A model generated the notes under the pieces. The model saw only the letters and a program-made list of their open reading frames with translations, made no database searches and was not told the origin of the DNA. From NCBI GenBank assembly GCA_027624675.1, contig JAQBTZ010000052.1, positions 1 through 5,195 on the forward strand: a stretch of DNA of 5,195 nucleotides, given 5' to 3'. This document shows positions 1 to 4,747 of this stretch, piece after piece; positions within the stretch are counted from its first letter, which is position 1; each line of letters starts with the position of its first letter. The translations under genes were made by a program, and so were the position numbers. The DNA is from a bacterium. GTDB taxonomy: Bacteria > Patescibacteriota > WWE3 > 2-01-FULL-39-13 > JAQBTZ01.

Positions 1-361
1 AAATATACTGATTATCACCAATTGTAAAACTCATATTTTTTTGACCTACAAGCGTTACTGCGTTTAATCCTTGCATAATTATCCCATCATTTACTAAAAC
101 TGTCTCTGTTGAAACGTACGAAAAAGATCCACATAAAGCACAACCTAACTCGTATACGTCTAGTTTTTCAATTGGTAAAACAGAGTACAACCCCTTTTTT
201 AAACTATACAAAATCGATTTCTCTTTATATCTTCGTACAGTTGTAGTTAAAGTACCTCTATTTTCTATACCCCATAAAGTTGCAAGATCATTAAGACTAA
301 ATATATTTCTGTCTTGTTTAAGTAGAATTGATTGTTTATTTGTATTTCTAGTCTTGTACAT
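1..361 (-). CDS. AbiEi-like antitoxin / transcriptional regulator, 5' part only
   Basis: The gene runs off the left edge; 120 residues are visible. The translation begins MYKTRNTNKQSILLKQ. An N-terminal winged-helix region follows (about residues 18-60: FSLNDLATLWGI, then TVRRYKEKSILYSLKKGLYSV), and then YELGCALCGSFSYVSTETVL. This order matches the AbiEi antitoxin family, where a DNA-binding winged helix precedes a conserved 'sYvS.EtaL..hGl' segment. Such proteins repress their own promoter and neutralise a partner AbiEii nucleotidyltransferase. Any toxin partner would lie beyond the left edge, so a solitary regulator is equally possible. I prefer the ATG at 361: it lies 8 nt after a good -10 and inside a perfect palindrome, whereas the in-frame ATG at 379 would lie upstream of the -10. 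No SD precedes either ATG. It resembles the second AbiEi in this window (1914-2507) in architecture but not closely in residues. Confidence 0.75.
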   Translation of the reverse strand, partial: MYKTRNTNKQSILLKQDRNIFSLNDLATLWGIENRGTLTTTVRRYKEKSILYSLKKGLYSVLPIEKLDVYELGCALCGSFSYVSTETVLVNDGIIMQGLNAVTLVGQKNMSFTIGDNQYI

Positions 362-373
362 ATATGTACAAGA
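352..373. promoter_or_regulatory. Perfect 22-bp palindrome, probable autoregulatory operator
   Basis: The sequence is a perfect inverted repeat with no spacer. Its arms are TCTTGTACATA and TATGTACAAGA. It covers the last four bases of the -10 box, the predicted transcription start and the first codons of the AbiEi-like gene. AbiEi proteins are known to bind inverted repeats at their own promoters, so the natural inference is self-repression. A hairpin in RNA is less likely to matter because most of it lies at the extreme 5' end of the transcript. Confidence 0.6.
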
Positions 374-398
374 TAACATATCAAAAATATTAAATCAA
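370..398 (-). promoter_or_regulatory. Promoter of the AbiEi-like gene at 1-361
   Basis: On the minus strand a -35 box TTGATT (398-393) and a -10 box TATCTT (375-370) are separated by exactly 17 nt. The -10 ends 8 nt before the ATG at 361, so transcription should begin at or within a few bases of the start codon and the mRNA would be leaderless. The layout matches that of the second abiEi promoter in this window, which supports it. Confidence 0.55.
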
Positions 399-424
399 GA
401 ATCTAAAAATATCTAAAACTATCT

Positions 425-500
425 GTCATTACGAGTCTCGTCAGACGAGACGTGGGAATCTATATATTACTCTAGATTGCTTCGCTACACTCGCAATGAC
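425..500. repeat. MITE-like palindromic repeat (GTCATTGCGAG / GCAATCT type)
   Basis: The 76-bp unit has terminal inverted repeats GTCATTACGAG (425-435) and CTCGCAATGAC (490-500), matching at 10 of 11 positions. Further in, GGAATCTA pairs with TAGATTGC at 7 of 8 positions. Just inside the left end is a hairpin, GTCTCGTC-A-GACGAGAC (435-451). Short repeats with the same GTCATTGCGAG...GAAGCAATCT pattern are, from memory, dispersed in many unrelated bacterial genomes; they carry no gene and must be mobilised in trans if at all. It sits between the divergent promoters of the AbiEi-like gene and the orphan gene. Its right end contains an ATG in frame with the orphan ORF, which could mislead start calling. 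Confidence 0.75.
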
Positions 501-540
501 CTTGAAGATTAATAAAAAGTCACAAGACGGCGCAAAAACC

Positions 541-569
541 TTTACACATCCTATAGTTTTTGATATAAT
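541..569 (+). promoter_or_regulatory. Promoter of the orphan gene (leader copy A)
   Basis: A -35 box TTTACA (541-546), a 17-nt spacer and an extended -10 TGATATAAT (561-569) are close to the sigma-70 consensus. Positions 541-571 match 3535-3565 at 27 of 31 bases, including 13 identical spacer bases (cctatagtttttg), so this is one of two related promoter copies. Transcription should start near 576, inside the longer ORF frame; that is why the gene start is placed downstream at 628. Confidence 0.7.
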
Positions 570-575
570 AAGCGC

Positions 576-627
576 TAATGAATTAGGCAAATTCGCCTAT
601 CATTCAAATCCAAAGGAGACTTTTGTC
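576..627 (+). promoter_or_regulatory. 5' leader with hairpin and Shine-Dalgarno (leader copy A)
   Basis: The predicted 52-nt leader contains a stem TAGGC-AAATTC-GCCTA (584-599) and an SD AAAGGAG (612-618) lying 9 nt before the ATG at 628. The same order (AATTAGGC, a small stem ending in GCC, AAATCC or AAAATCC, then AAGGAGA) occurs in the leader at 3570-3618. Conservation of order with different loops and spacers suggests the leader is functional or recently duplicated. I do not recognise it as a known riboswitch class. Confidence 0.5.
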
Positions 628-1056
628 ATGTTTCCTTGGGGAGAAACACCAAGTAGGGAAATTGCATCGGCGATGTTTGAAGGTCCAATCATCTTAAGTG
701 AAACGTTCCATTGGCCGATAAAAATAACCATAAATAGTGGCACATACACTATATATGGTTATAACGTTCAAGGAAAAGACTGGAACCCAGAGATAGATCC
801 AATTGTGAGTGTGGCAGCGCCCTTCTATCTAACCGAGGTGGTAGATAGCAGTTGCAACCTACCAATCACAAAAGTAACTTTCAAGGACCAACCCAATGAA
901 TGCAAACTGGCCTTTTACGTAGTGTTCGAGATATGGGGGGACTCTATCGATGAAGTAGATAATGCTCCAGAAAATAAAGGAAAATATCTCATTTATGAGA
1001 TTATAGGCAGTTCAATAGTGCTCCTTCTGCCCTGGCCAAAACCCGAACCCGAATAG
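628..1056 (+). CDS. Orphan protein of unknown function, 142 aa
   Basis: I do not recognise this protein. From the chosen start it reads MFPWGETPSREIASAM and looks soluble and probably beta-rich (for example IKITINSGTYTIYGYNV). It has two cysteines, an acidic stretch, a hydrophobic segment YLIYEIIGSSIVLLL close to the end, and a proline-rich tail. The frame stays open upstream to 394, and a longer reading from the ATG at 496 gives 186 aa. However, 496 lies in the repeat end, has no SD, and would place a near-consensus promoter and SD inside the coding region. The ATG at 628 has SD AAAGGAG at 9 nt and a duplicated promoter-leader in front. GC is higher than in neighbours (43% at 661-720 and 52% at 781-840, against 32% at 2641-2700), suggesting separate origin. 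No terminator is evident after the stop. Confidence 0.6.
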   Translation: MFPWGETPSREIASAMFEGPIILSETFHWPIKITINSGTYTIYGYNVQGKDWNPEIDPIVSVAAPFYLTEVVDSSCNLPITKVTFKDQPNECKLAFYVVFEIWGDSIDEVDNAPENKGKYLIYEIIGSSIVLLLPWPKPEPE

Positions 1057-1108
1057 CCAACCGGCAAAATCTTTCTACAGTACTCTGCTCCGTTCTATAT
1101 TTTTACCC

Positions 1109-1151
1109 AAATGCTAAAATTACCCCATGAAACTTAAGCCTACTGTTTTTT
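1109..1151 (+). repeat. 43-bp direct repeat, left copy: severed start of the ComEC-like gene
   Basis: Bases 1109-1151 match 2577-2619 at 40 of 43 positions (differences at 1126, 1139 and 1145). The repeat holds the -10 TGCTAAAAT (1112-1120), the start codon (1127) and the first eight codons of the ComEC-like gene. Here the reading is MKLKPTVF followed at once by TAA (1151-1153), against MKLKSTIF in the intact gene. The abiEii stop codon (1152-1150) overlaps its right end. It is best read as a gene-start remnant or duplicated insertion site. If its promoter still works it would make RNA antisense to abiEii. Confidence 0.85.
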
Positions 1152-1917
1152 AAATCGTTTCTAAGTATTTTAATAAATACACTTTTACAAAATCAAAAAA
1201 CTCATCAAGTTTTGCTCTTTCGTTTACCGGCACAAATGGTCTTAAATCCATAATAAAATCAGCTTTTTCAAACTTTGCAAGCTCGCTTATCAGTTTATTT
1301 TTATCAAACACTTGATCATAATATGCCAGTTTCTTATTTACTAAACCTATATCTAACACCGCCCCTATCTCTAATAACAACCAGATATCATACAAATCTC
1401 TATGCTTATACCTTGTCATAACTGCTCTAACTTTTTCTGCCAAAATCTCATTTTTGCTAAGTGTACTTATAAAGTTTTGTACTATTATTGGATACTCTGT
1501 TCTTAAAATAGATTCCGTTGGCTCAATAACAGCCTCGCGCATTGAGAAATCAAGCCGAACAAACGATGGGGCACCTAACCCATTAATATTGGCTGTCAAA
1601 AGATAGCTTTTACCAGTTAATGTGTCTTTCTCTTTTATTGTATAGGGATACTGTGATTTCAAATTATCAAAAACTTTTTCAATCCCATCAACAAAAGAGA
1701 TTTCTTCCATTGTCACTGTAAAATCTAGGTTCTCAGAAAATCTTTTTCCACCATACATTAATCGAAGGGCCGTTCCACCTTTAAAATATATTTGTCTTGA
1801 GAAACTAGTGCTATACAGCTCTTTTAAAACCGAGATTTGCACGTATTCTCTGGCTACAACCGATTCATTTGTTTTGTATTTTTTTGAGAGCTGTTTTATT
1901 TGATCAAGTGTAATCAT
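1150..1917 (-). CDS. abiEii: AbiEii-type nucleotidyltransferase toxin
   Basis: This 255-aa protein is the toxin of a type IV AbiE toxin-antitoxin pair, a family of DNA polymerase beta-fold nucleotidyltransferases; a family member (MenT) modifies tRNA ends. Visible motifs in order are FKGGTALRLMYGGKRF (45-60) with SENLDF (61-66), a strand RLDF with Asp123, and EILAEKVRAVMTRY (157-170) followed by RDLYDIW (173-179), all typical of AbiEii. The first acidic residue of the usual DxD pair appears as Asn63 (ENLD rather than EDLD), which could lower activity; Asp65 and Asp123 remain. It overlaps abiEi by 4 nt (ATGA), indicating translational coupling, and has no promoter of its own. The length is normal for a compact member and the frame is intact. 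Its stop codon lies at the edge of the left 43-bp repeat. Confidence 0.9.
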   Translation of the reverse strand: MITLDQIKQLSKKYKTNESVVAREYVQISVLKELYSTSFSRQIYFKGGTALRLMYGGKRFSENLDFTVTMEEISFVDGIEKVFDNLKSQYPYTIKEKDTLTGKSYLLTANINGLGAPSFVRLDFSMREAVIEPTESILRTEYPIIVQNFISTLSKNEILAEKVRAVMTRYKHRDLYDIWLLLEIGAVLDIGLVNKKLAYYDQVFDKNKLISELAKFEKADFIMDLRPFVPVNERAKLDEFFDFVKVYLLKYLETI

Positions 1918-2507
1918 AATATATATCTTTTAAGGAGATTATTAAATCTACCAACACTATTACTACTTAGTAAATTTCTAAATTCTAAAAGTTTAGTTTT
2001 ATCAATCTGATCAAATTCAATATTCTCTAAGATTTTTTCAGATCTTAAAGATTTGCTAATCATGTAGATTTCATCAAAAAGTGCTTTTTCTTTTGTCGCT
2101 ATTAAATAATCTTTTTCTAGGTAATACCCTGTAAACAAGGATTTATCCATTTTTGAATAAGTATAAACTTTTCCCTCAATCTCCTTTTCTGTTCTTTTTT
2201 TAGTTGTGGCAGATGAAATTTCAAATGGAAACTGACTTAATAATCCATGGTAGTTTAAAGCTGTTTCAAATGAAATATACGAAGGGTTATATAGAAACTG
2301 AGCTATCTCAAAAGTGCTAGGCGATTTATCTGTCAAATAATACTTGCCTTTTTCCAGTATAGTCAGAACATTTTCACTAATTAGCCTCTTTATTAAATTT
2401 TCAAGATTTCGTTGATTATCAATCCCTAAAAACCTAGCAATATCCAGGGTGGTAAACAGGGTTTTATCTATTTTATTAAGCTTTTGAAGGTCAATATACG
2501 ATGCCAT
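1914..2507 (-). CDS. abiEi: AbiEi-type antitoxin / autorepressor
   Basis: The 197-aa product has an N-terminal winged helix (about 15-60: LFTTLDIARFLGI, then NLENLIKRLISENVLTILEK and GKYYL), then PSYISFETALNYHGLL (75-90), then IATKEKALFDEIYM (136-149). This is the normal order of AbiEi antitoxins: a DNA-binding domain plus a C-terminal domain required for neutralising the toxin. It is first in a two-gene operon and overlaps abiEii by ATGA, so antitoxin is made first. There is no SD. A perfect consensus promoter ends 9 nt before the ATG, so the mRNA should be leaderless, and an inverted repeat lies over the -10. Negative autoregulation is known for the family and inferred here. Confidence 0.9.
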   Translation of the reverse strand: MASYIDLQKLNKIDKTLFTTLDIARFLGIDNQRNLENLIKRLISENVLTILEKGKYYLTDKSPSTFEIAQFLYNPSYISFETALNYHGLLSQFPFEISSATTKKRTEKEIEGKVYTYSKMDKSLFTGYYLEKDYLIATKEKALFDEIYMISKSLRSEKILENIEFDQIDKTKLLEFRNLLSSNSVGRFNNLLKRYIL

Positions 2508-2509
2508 AT

Positions 2510-2528
2510 ACCACTAATTATAGGTGGT
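2510..2528. promoter_or_regulatory. Inverted repeat over the abiE -10 box, candidate AbiEi operator
   Basis: This 19-bp imperfect palindrome (ACCAC ... GTGGT) pairs at 7 of 9 positions around a central T, with mismatches at the sixth and seventh pairs. It contains the whole -10 box and the predicted transcription start. A bound protein would block RNA polymerase directly. Its sequence differs from the palindrome at 352-373, so the two AbiEi-like proteins would be expected to recognise different sites. Confidence 0.6.
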
Positions 2529-2545
2529 TTGTAGATGCGTGTCAA
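2517..2545 (-). promoter_or_regulatory. Perfect consensus promoter of the abiE operon
   Basis: On the minus strand TTGACA (2545-2540) and TATAAT (2522-2517) are separated by exactly 17 nt, the ideal sigma-70 arrangement. Only 9 nt separate the -10 from the abiEi ATG, implying a leaderless or nearly leaderless transcript. Such a strong unassisted promoter normally needs a repressor, consistent with the overlapping inverted repeat. Confidence 0.85.
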
Positions 2546-2576
2546 GAATTAAGAAGATAGAATTAACTAATAATAA

Positions 2577-2619
2577 AAATGCTAAAATTACCCAATGAAA
2601 CTTAAGTCTACTATTTTTT
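2577..2619 (+). repeat. 43-bp direct repeat, right copy: intact start of the ComEC-like gene
   Basis: This is the partner of 1109-1151 (40 of 43 identical). Here the reading frame continues into the full ComEC-like gene because the T-run has seven rather than six bases and the next codons remain open. The interval between the two copies, 1152-2576, holds little more than the abiE promoter and its two genes. Confidence 0.85.
2580..2588 (+). promoter_or_regulatory. Extended -10 of the ComEC-like gene
   Basis: TGCTAAAAT is an extended -10 (TG-n-TAAAAT) ending 6 nt before the ATG at 2595. There is no convincing -35 at 17 nt and no SD. It would give a transcript starting at or next to the start codon. 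It is retained unchanged in the left repeat copy at 1112-1120. It diverges from the abiE promoter; together they occupy the 87-bp gap 2508-2594. Confidence 0.5.
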
Positions 2620-3527
2620 TAGTAATTGCATTTTTAATTGTTCAACTTTTCCTATTTTTTCAGTCTAACCTTGATCACAACTTGCAGATTCAGTTTATTG
2701 ATGTTGGTCAGGGCGACAGCATTTTAATAACAACTCCAAATAAACAGCTAATTTTAATTGATGGTGGCCCTGATACTAACAGTAATCTTGAAAGTGTAAT
2801 TGGATCCAAGTTCTTTTTTGCGCCTTGTACAATAAACACAATTGTCGCCACCCACCCACACGCTGATCATATTAACGGATTAACCAAGATTTTAGAAAGC
2901 TGTGATGTTGCTAATATTTTTCTTACAAATACCTATTATGAAAATCCAGATTATGTAGATTTTTTGCAAAAAGTAAAAGATGAAAATGCAACCGTTAAAT
3001 ACGTTGAAACTAATGATAAATTTGAGATTGATAGTGTTGGCTTTTTAGTTTTATGGCCAAACTACAGCGTTTTAAGAGGCGATACTAATTTAAACTGCCC
3101 TACCCTACAAACCTGCTCTGCACCTGCATGTTCAGATAAGGTCATGTATAATTTATTGTCAGCAAGCCCAGTAGAATGTGAAAATCCTAACTATGTTTCA
3201 ATAGTTTTAAAAATGACCTACAAAAACTTTGATACGTTATTAACGGGTGATGCAGAAGAGCCAATCCTTGAAAAATTAAATCTTAAAGAAAGGATCGAGG
3301 TATTAAAAGTGCCACATCATGGGGCAAGTGATTCACTCGATAAACCACTCATTGACACAATCTCGCCATACATTGCAGTTATATCAGCAGGAACAAACAA
3401 TGTATATAAACACCCACACACGCAGGTACTAGGAGCATATTCTGATCGAAAGATTACAACACTCCAAACCGTTACAAGTGGCACAATAAGCATAAAATCA
3501 GATGGAGAAAAATTTTGGGTAGAATAA
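2595..3527 (+). CDS. Membrane-anchored ComEC/Rec2-like metallo-beta-lactamase-fold hydrolase
   Basis: The 310-aa product has one N-terminal hydrophobic segment (about 5-23) and then a metallo-hydrolase domain like the C-terminal domain of ComEC/Rec2. Motifs are FIDVGQGDSILI (34-45), DGG (56-58), THPHADH (86-92), NPNYVSIVL (197-205), LTGDAEE (216-222), PHHG (240-243) and YKHPH (271-275). Histidines 87, 89, 92, 241/242 and Asp 91 and 219 are the likely metal ligands. The ComEC channel itself is absent, so this is a stand-alone secreted or outward-facing anchored enzyme; a nuclease or phosphodiesterase acting on incoming DNA is a family-based inference. Between residues 165 and 197 there is an unusual insertion with cysteines 168, 174, 179 and 195, which could form disulfides outside the cell or bind metal. 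The first N residues are coded within the 43-bp repeat. It probably forms its own transcription unit. Confidence 0.85.
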   Translation: MKLKSTIFLVIAFLIVQLFLFFQSNLDHNLQIQFIDVGQGDSILITTPNKQLILIDGGPDTNSNLESVIGSKFFFAPCTINTIVATHPHADHINGLTKILESCDVANIFLTNTYYENPDYVDFLQKVKDENATVKYVETNDKFEIDSVGFLVLWPNYSVLRGDTNLNCPTLQTCSAPACSDKVMYNLLSASPVECENPNYVSIVLKMTYKNFDTLLTGDAEEPILEKLNLKERIEVLKVPHHGASDSLDKPLIDTISPYIAVISAGTNNVYKHPHTQVLGAYSDRKITTLQTVTSGTISIKSDGEKFWVE

Positions 3528-3534
3528 TAAACGA

Positions 3535-3563
3535 TTGACATAACCTATAGTTTTTGGTATAAT
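3535..3563 (+). promoter_or_regulatory. Perfect consensus promoter after the ComEC-like gene (leader copy B)
   Basis: TTGACA (3535-3540), a 17-nt spacer and TATAAT (3558-3563) are an exact consensus promoter pointing right, starting 8 nt after the ComEC-like stop codon. It matches the promoter at 541-569 closely (27 of 31 bases over 3535-3565). Transcription should begin near 3570. No sizeable gene follows on this strand, so it must drive a short RNA. Confidence 0.8.
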
Positions 3564-3569
3564 AACACA

Positions 3570-3711
3570 CAAATTAGGCGACTTGCCAAAATCCAAAAGC
3601 ACAAATAAAAGGAGATCTATGAATTAAGACAGAAACTGCTAGAATAAATCCCAGCAGGGTATTTGCAAACTGACTAGCCACATGGCCAAATCATTTGCAA
3701 TACCCTTTCTT
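3570..3711 (+). ncRNA. Short transcript: leader copy B, SD, two-codon ORF and terminator
   Basis: Promoter and terminator define an RNA of about 140 nt. It opens with AATTAGGC and a small stem GGC-GACTT-GCC (3577-3587), matching leader copy A. It then has AAAAGGAG (3607-3614) 4 nt before ATG AAT TAA (3619-3627), a possible hairpin CTGCT/AGCAG (3636-3657) whose last base is shared with the terminator stem, and the terminator itself. Either it is a small regulatory RNA or minimal leader ORF, or it is the remnant of a gene that once followed the duplicated leader. Another frame reads YELRQKLLE then stop (3617-3649) but has no start codon. Its 3' end faces the 3' end of rlmN. I recognise no known RNA family. 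Confidence 0.45.
3657..3711 (+). terminator. Rho-independent terminator of the short transcript
   Basis: GGGTATTTGCAAA (3657-3669) pairs with TTTGCAATACCC (3694-3705) in a 12-bp stem with one bulged T. The loop contains a smaller GCC-ACAT-GGC hairpin. TTTCTT follows the stem. The T-rich tail is on the plus-strand side only, so it terminates rightward transcripts; the stem could also slow leftward RNA from rlmN, which stops just 4 bases beyond. Confidence 0.7.
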
Positions 3712-3714
3712 AAT

Positions 3715-4728
3715 CTAGCTACGTTCAACTGTCTCACCCGCCAGCTGTCCACATGCTGCTGAAATATCATCTCCCATTGTTACTCTTAGTGAATAATTTA
3801 TATTATTGCTTTTCAGAACTTCACAAAAAATCTTTATTCTTTCTGGTGTTGATCTTTCATACTCTACACCTTTAATAGAGTTGTATGGAATTAAATTTAC
3901 ATGAGCTAGTCTACCTGTTAACAGCTCTGAAAGTTCCTGTGCATTTTCCTGCATATCGTTTACCTTATTAATCAAAACATATTCATAGCTTACCCTTTTA
4001 TTTGTAAGCGCAACGTAATTATCCAGTGCCTGCATAATTTGATCTAAACTATATGCCTTAGCTACAGGCATTAACTTTTCTCGCAAAACCTGATTTGGAG
4101 CATGCAAGCTGATCGCAACCCTACCTCTAAACCCATCTACCACAAGTTTATTAAACTGTGCAACATAACCTGAAGTTGAGACTGTTATTCTACGTGCCCC
4201 TAACCCAAACTTATTGCTATCAGTTAATATATCAATTGACTGTTGAACGTTTTCTAAATTAAGCATTGGCTCTCCCATGCCCATATACACAACGTTAGTT
4301 ATCTTTGCCTTTTCCTTTTTCAAAATCCTTGCAAAGTATAGTACCTGATCAACAATCTCAGTTGCAGTCAAATTTCCCTTAAACCCAAGTTTACCTGTAG
4401 CACAAAATGTGCAATTTACAGGACAACCCACCATACAACTAACACAAACTGTGTTTCTACCATCTTCAAAACGCATTAGCACTGTTTCTATAAGTTTGCC
4501 ATCTAGCTTTCGTTTAAATAAAACCTTTATTGTGTCTTGTTTTTTAGATATTTGCTGAGTCTGAACATCAAGTGAAATAAATTTGATTTCGTTTAATAAT
4601 TGCCTCTCTTTTTTAGACCATGTAGTTATGTCATCGAATGACACAACCAAGTCGCCGTAAAATGCCTTGTTAAACTGATCGATTTTATATAAAGGTAAAT
4701 TATTATTTTTGATTATTTGCTCAACCAT
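3715..4728 (-). CDS. rlmN: 23S rRNA (A2503-C2) / tRNA (A37-C2) methyltransferase RlmN
   Basis: The 337-aa radical-SAM enzyme puts a methyl group on C2 of adenosine 2503 in 23S rRNA and, in many bacteria, of A37 in some tRNAs. The [4Fe-4S] motif is Cys102-x3-Cys106-x2-Cys109 (GCPVNCTFC). The two catalytic cysteines of the family are present: Cys95 in TVCVSCMVGC and Cys326 in GDDISAACGQLAG. GMGEP (150-154) is the SAM-binding segment, and SLHAPN (207-212) and NLIPYN (278-283) are typical. Its sister Cfr also has a C-terminal cysteine, but length, context and the GDDISAACGQLAGE ending fit RlmN. The start has no SD; it follows an extended -10 by 10 nt and sits within an inverted repeat. Upstream on the same strand are yraN and comM, but a promoter in the 47-bp gap may make rlmN independently transcribed. 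Confidence 0.95.
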   Translation of the reverse strand: MVEQIIKNNNLPLYKIDQFNKAFYGDLVVSFDDITTWSKKERQLLNEIKFISLDVQTQQISKKQDTIKVLFKRKLDGKLIETVLMRFEDGRNTVCVSCMVGCPVNCTFCATGKLGFKGNLTATEIVDQVLYFARILKKEKAKITNVVYMGMGEPMLNLENVQQSIDILTDSNKFGLGARRITVSTSGYVAQFNKLVVDGFRGRVAISLHAPNQVLREKLMPVAKAYSLDQIMQALDNYVALTNKRVSYEYVLINKVNDMQENAQELSELLTGRLAHVNLIPYNSIKGVEYERSTPERIKIFCEVLKSNNINYSLRVTMGDDISAACGQLAGETVERS

Positions 4729-4738
4729 ATTGGTTGAG
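4720..4738. repeat. Inverted repeat across the rlmN start codon
   Basis: The perfect 8-bp arms CTCAACCA (4720-4727) and TGGTTGAG (4731-4738) are separated by TAT. The rlmN ATG (4728-4726) lies at the loop edge. It runs from just after the -10 into the first codons, the same position as the palindromes at the two abiEi-like promoters. It could be a repressor site, or a 5' hairpin masking the start codon if transcription begins far enough upstream. Confidence 0.5.
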
Positions 4739-4747
4739 AGTATAGCA
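4739..4747 (-). promoter_or_regulatory. Extended -10 of rlmN
   Basis: TGCTATACT on the minus strand (4747-4739) fits an extended -10. It ends 10 nt before the rlmN ATG, so the untranslated leader would be only a few bases. No good -35 is visible at the usual distance, which extended -10 promoters tolerate. It partly overlaps the inverted repeat at 4741-4761. Confidence 0.45.

Noticed and set aside
359..379. Upstream ATG at 379 as start of the left AbiEi-like gene
   Set aside because: It lies upstream of the best -10 box and adds only MLSCTY; no SD supports it.
496..627. N-terminal 44-residue extension of the orphan ORF
   Set aside because: It starts in a mobile-type repeat, lacks an SD, and contains a promoter and leader that are duplicated elsewhere in the window.
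1057..1108. Terminator after the orphan gene
   Set aside because: Only 3-bp stems are visible before the T-rich stretch at 1100-1105; not convincing.
3317..3541. 74-aa open frame on the minus strand
   Set aside because: It lies almost wholly opposite the conserved PHHG to YKHPH part of the ComEC-like gene, has no family resemblance and no start signals; a shadow frame.
3657..3711. Terminator for rlmN (leftward)
   Set aside because: The minus-strand side of the stem is not followed by a T-run, so it fits only rightward termination.
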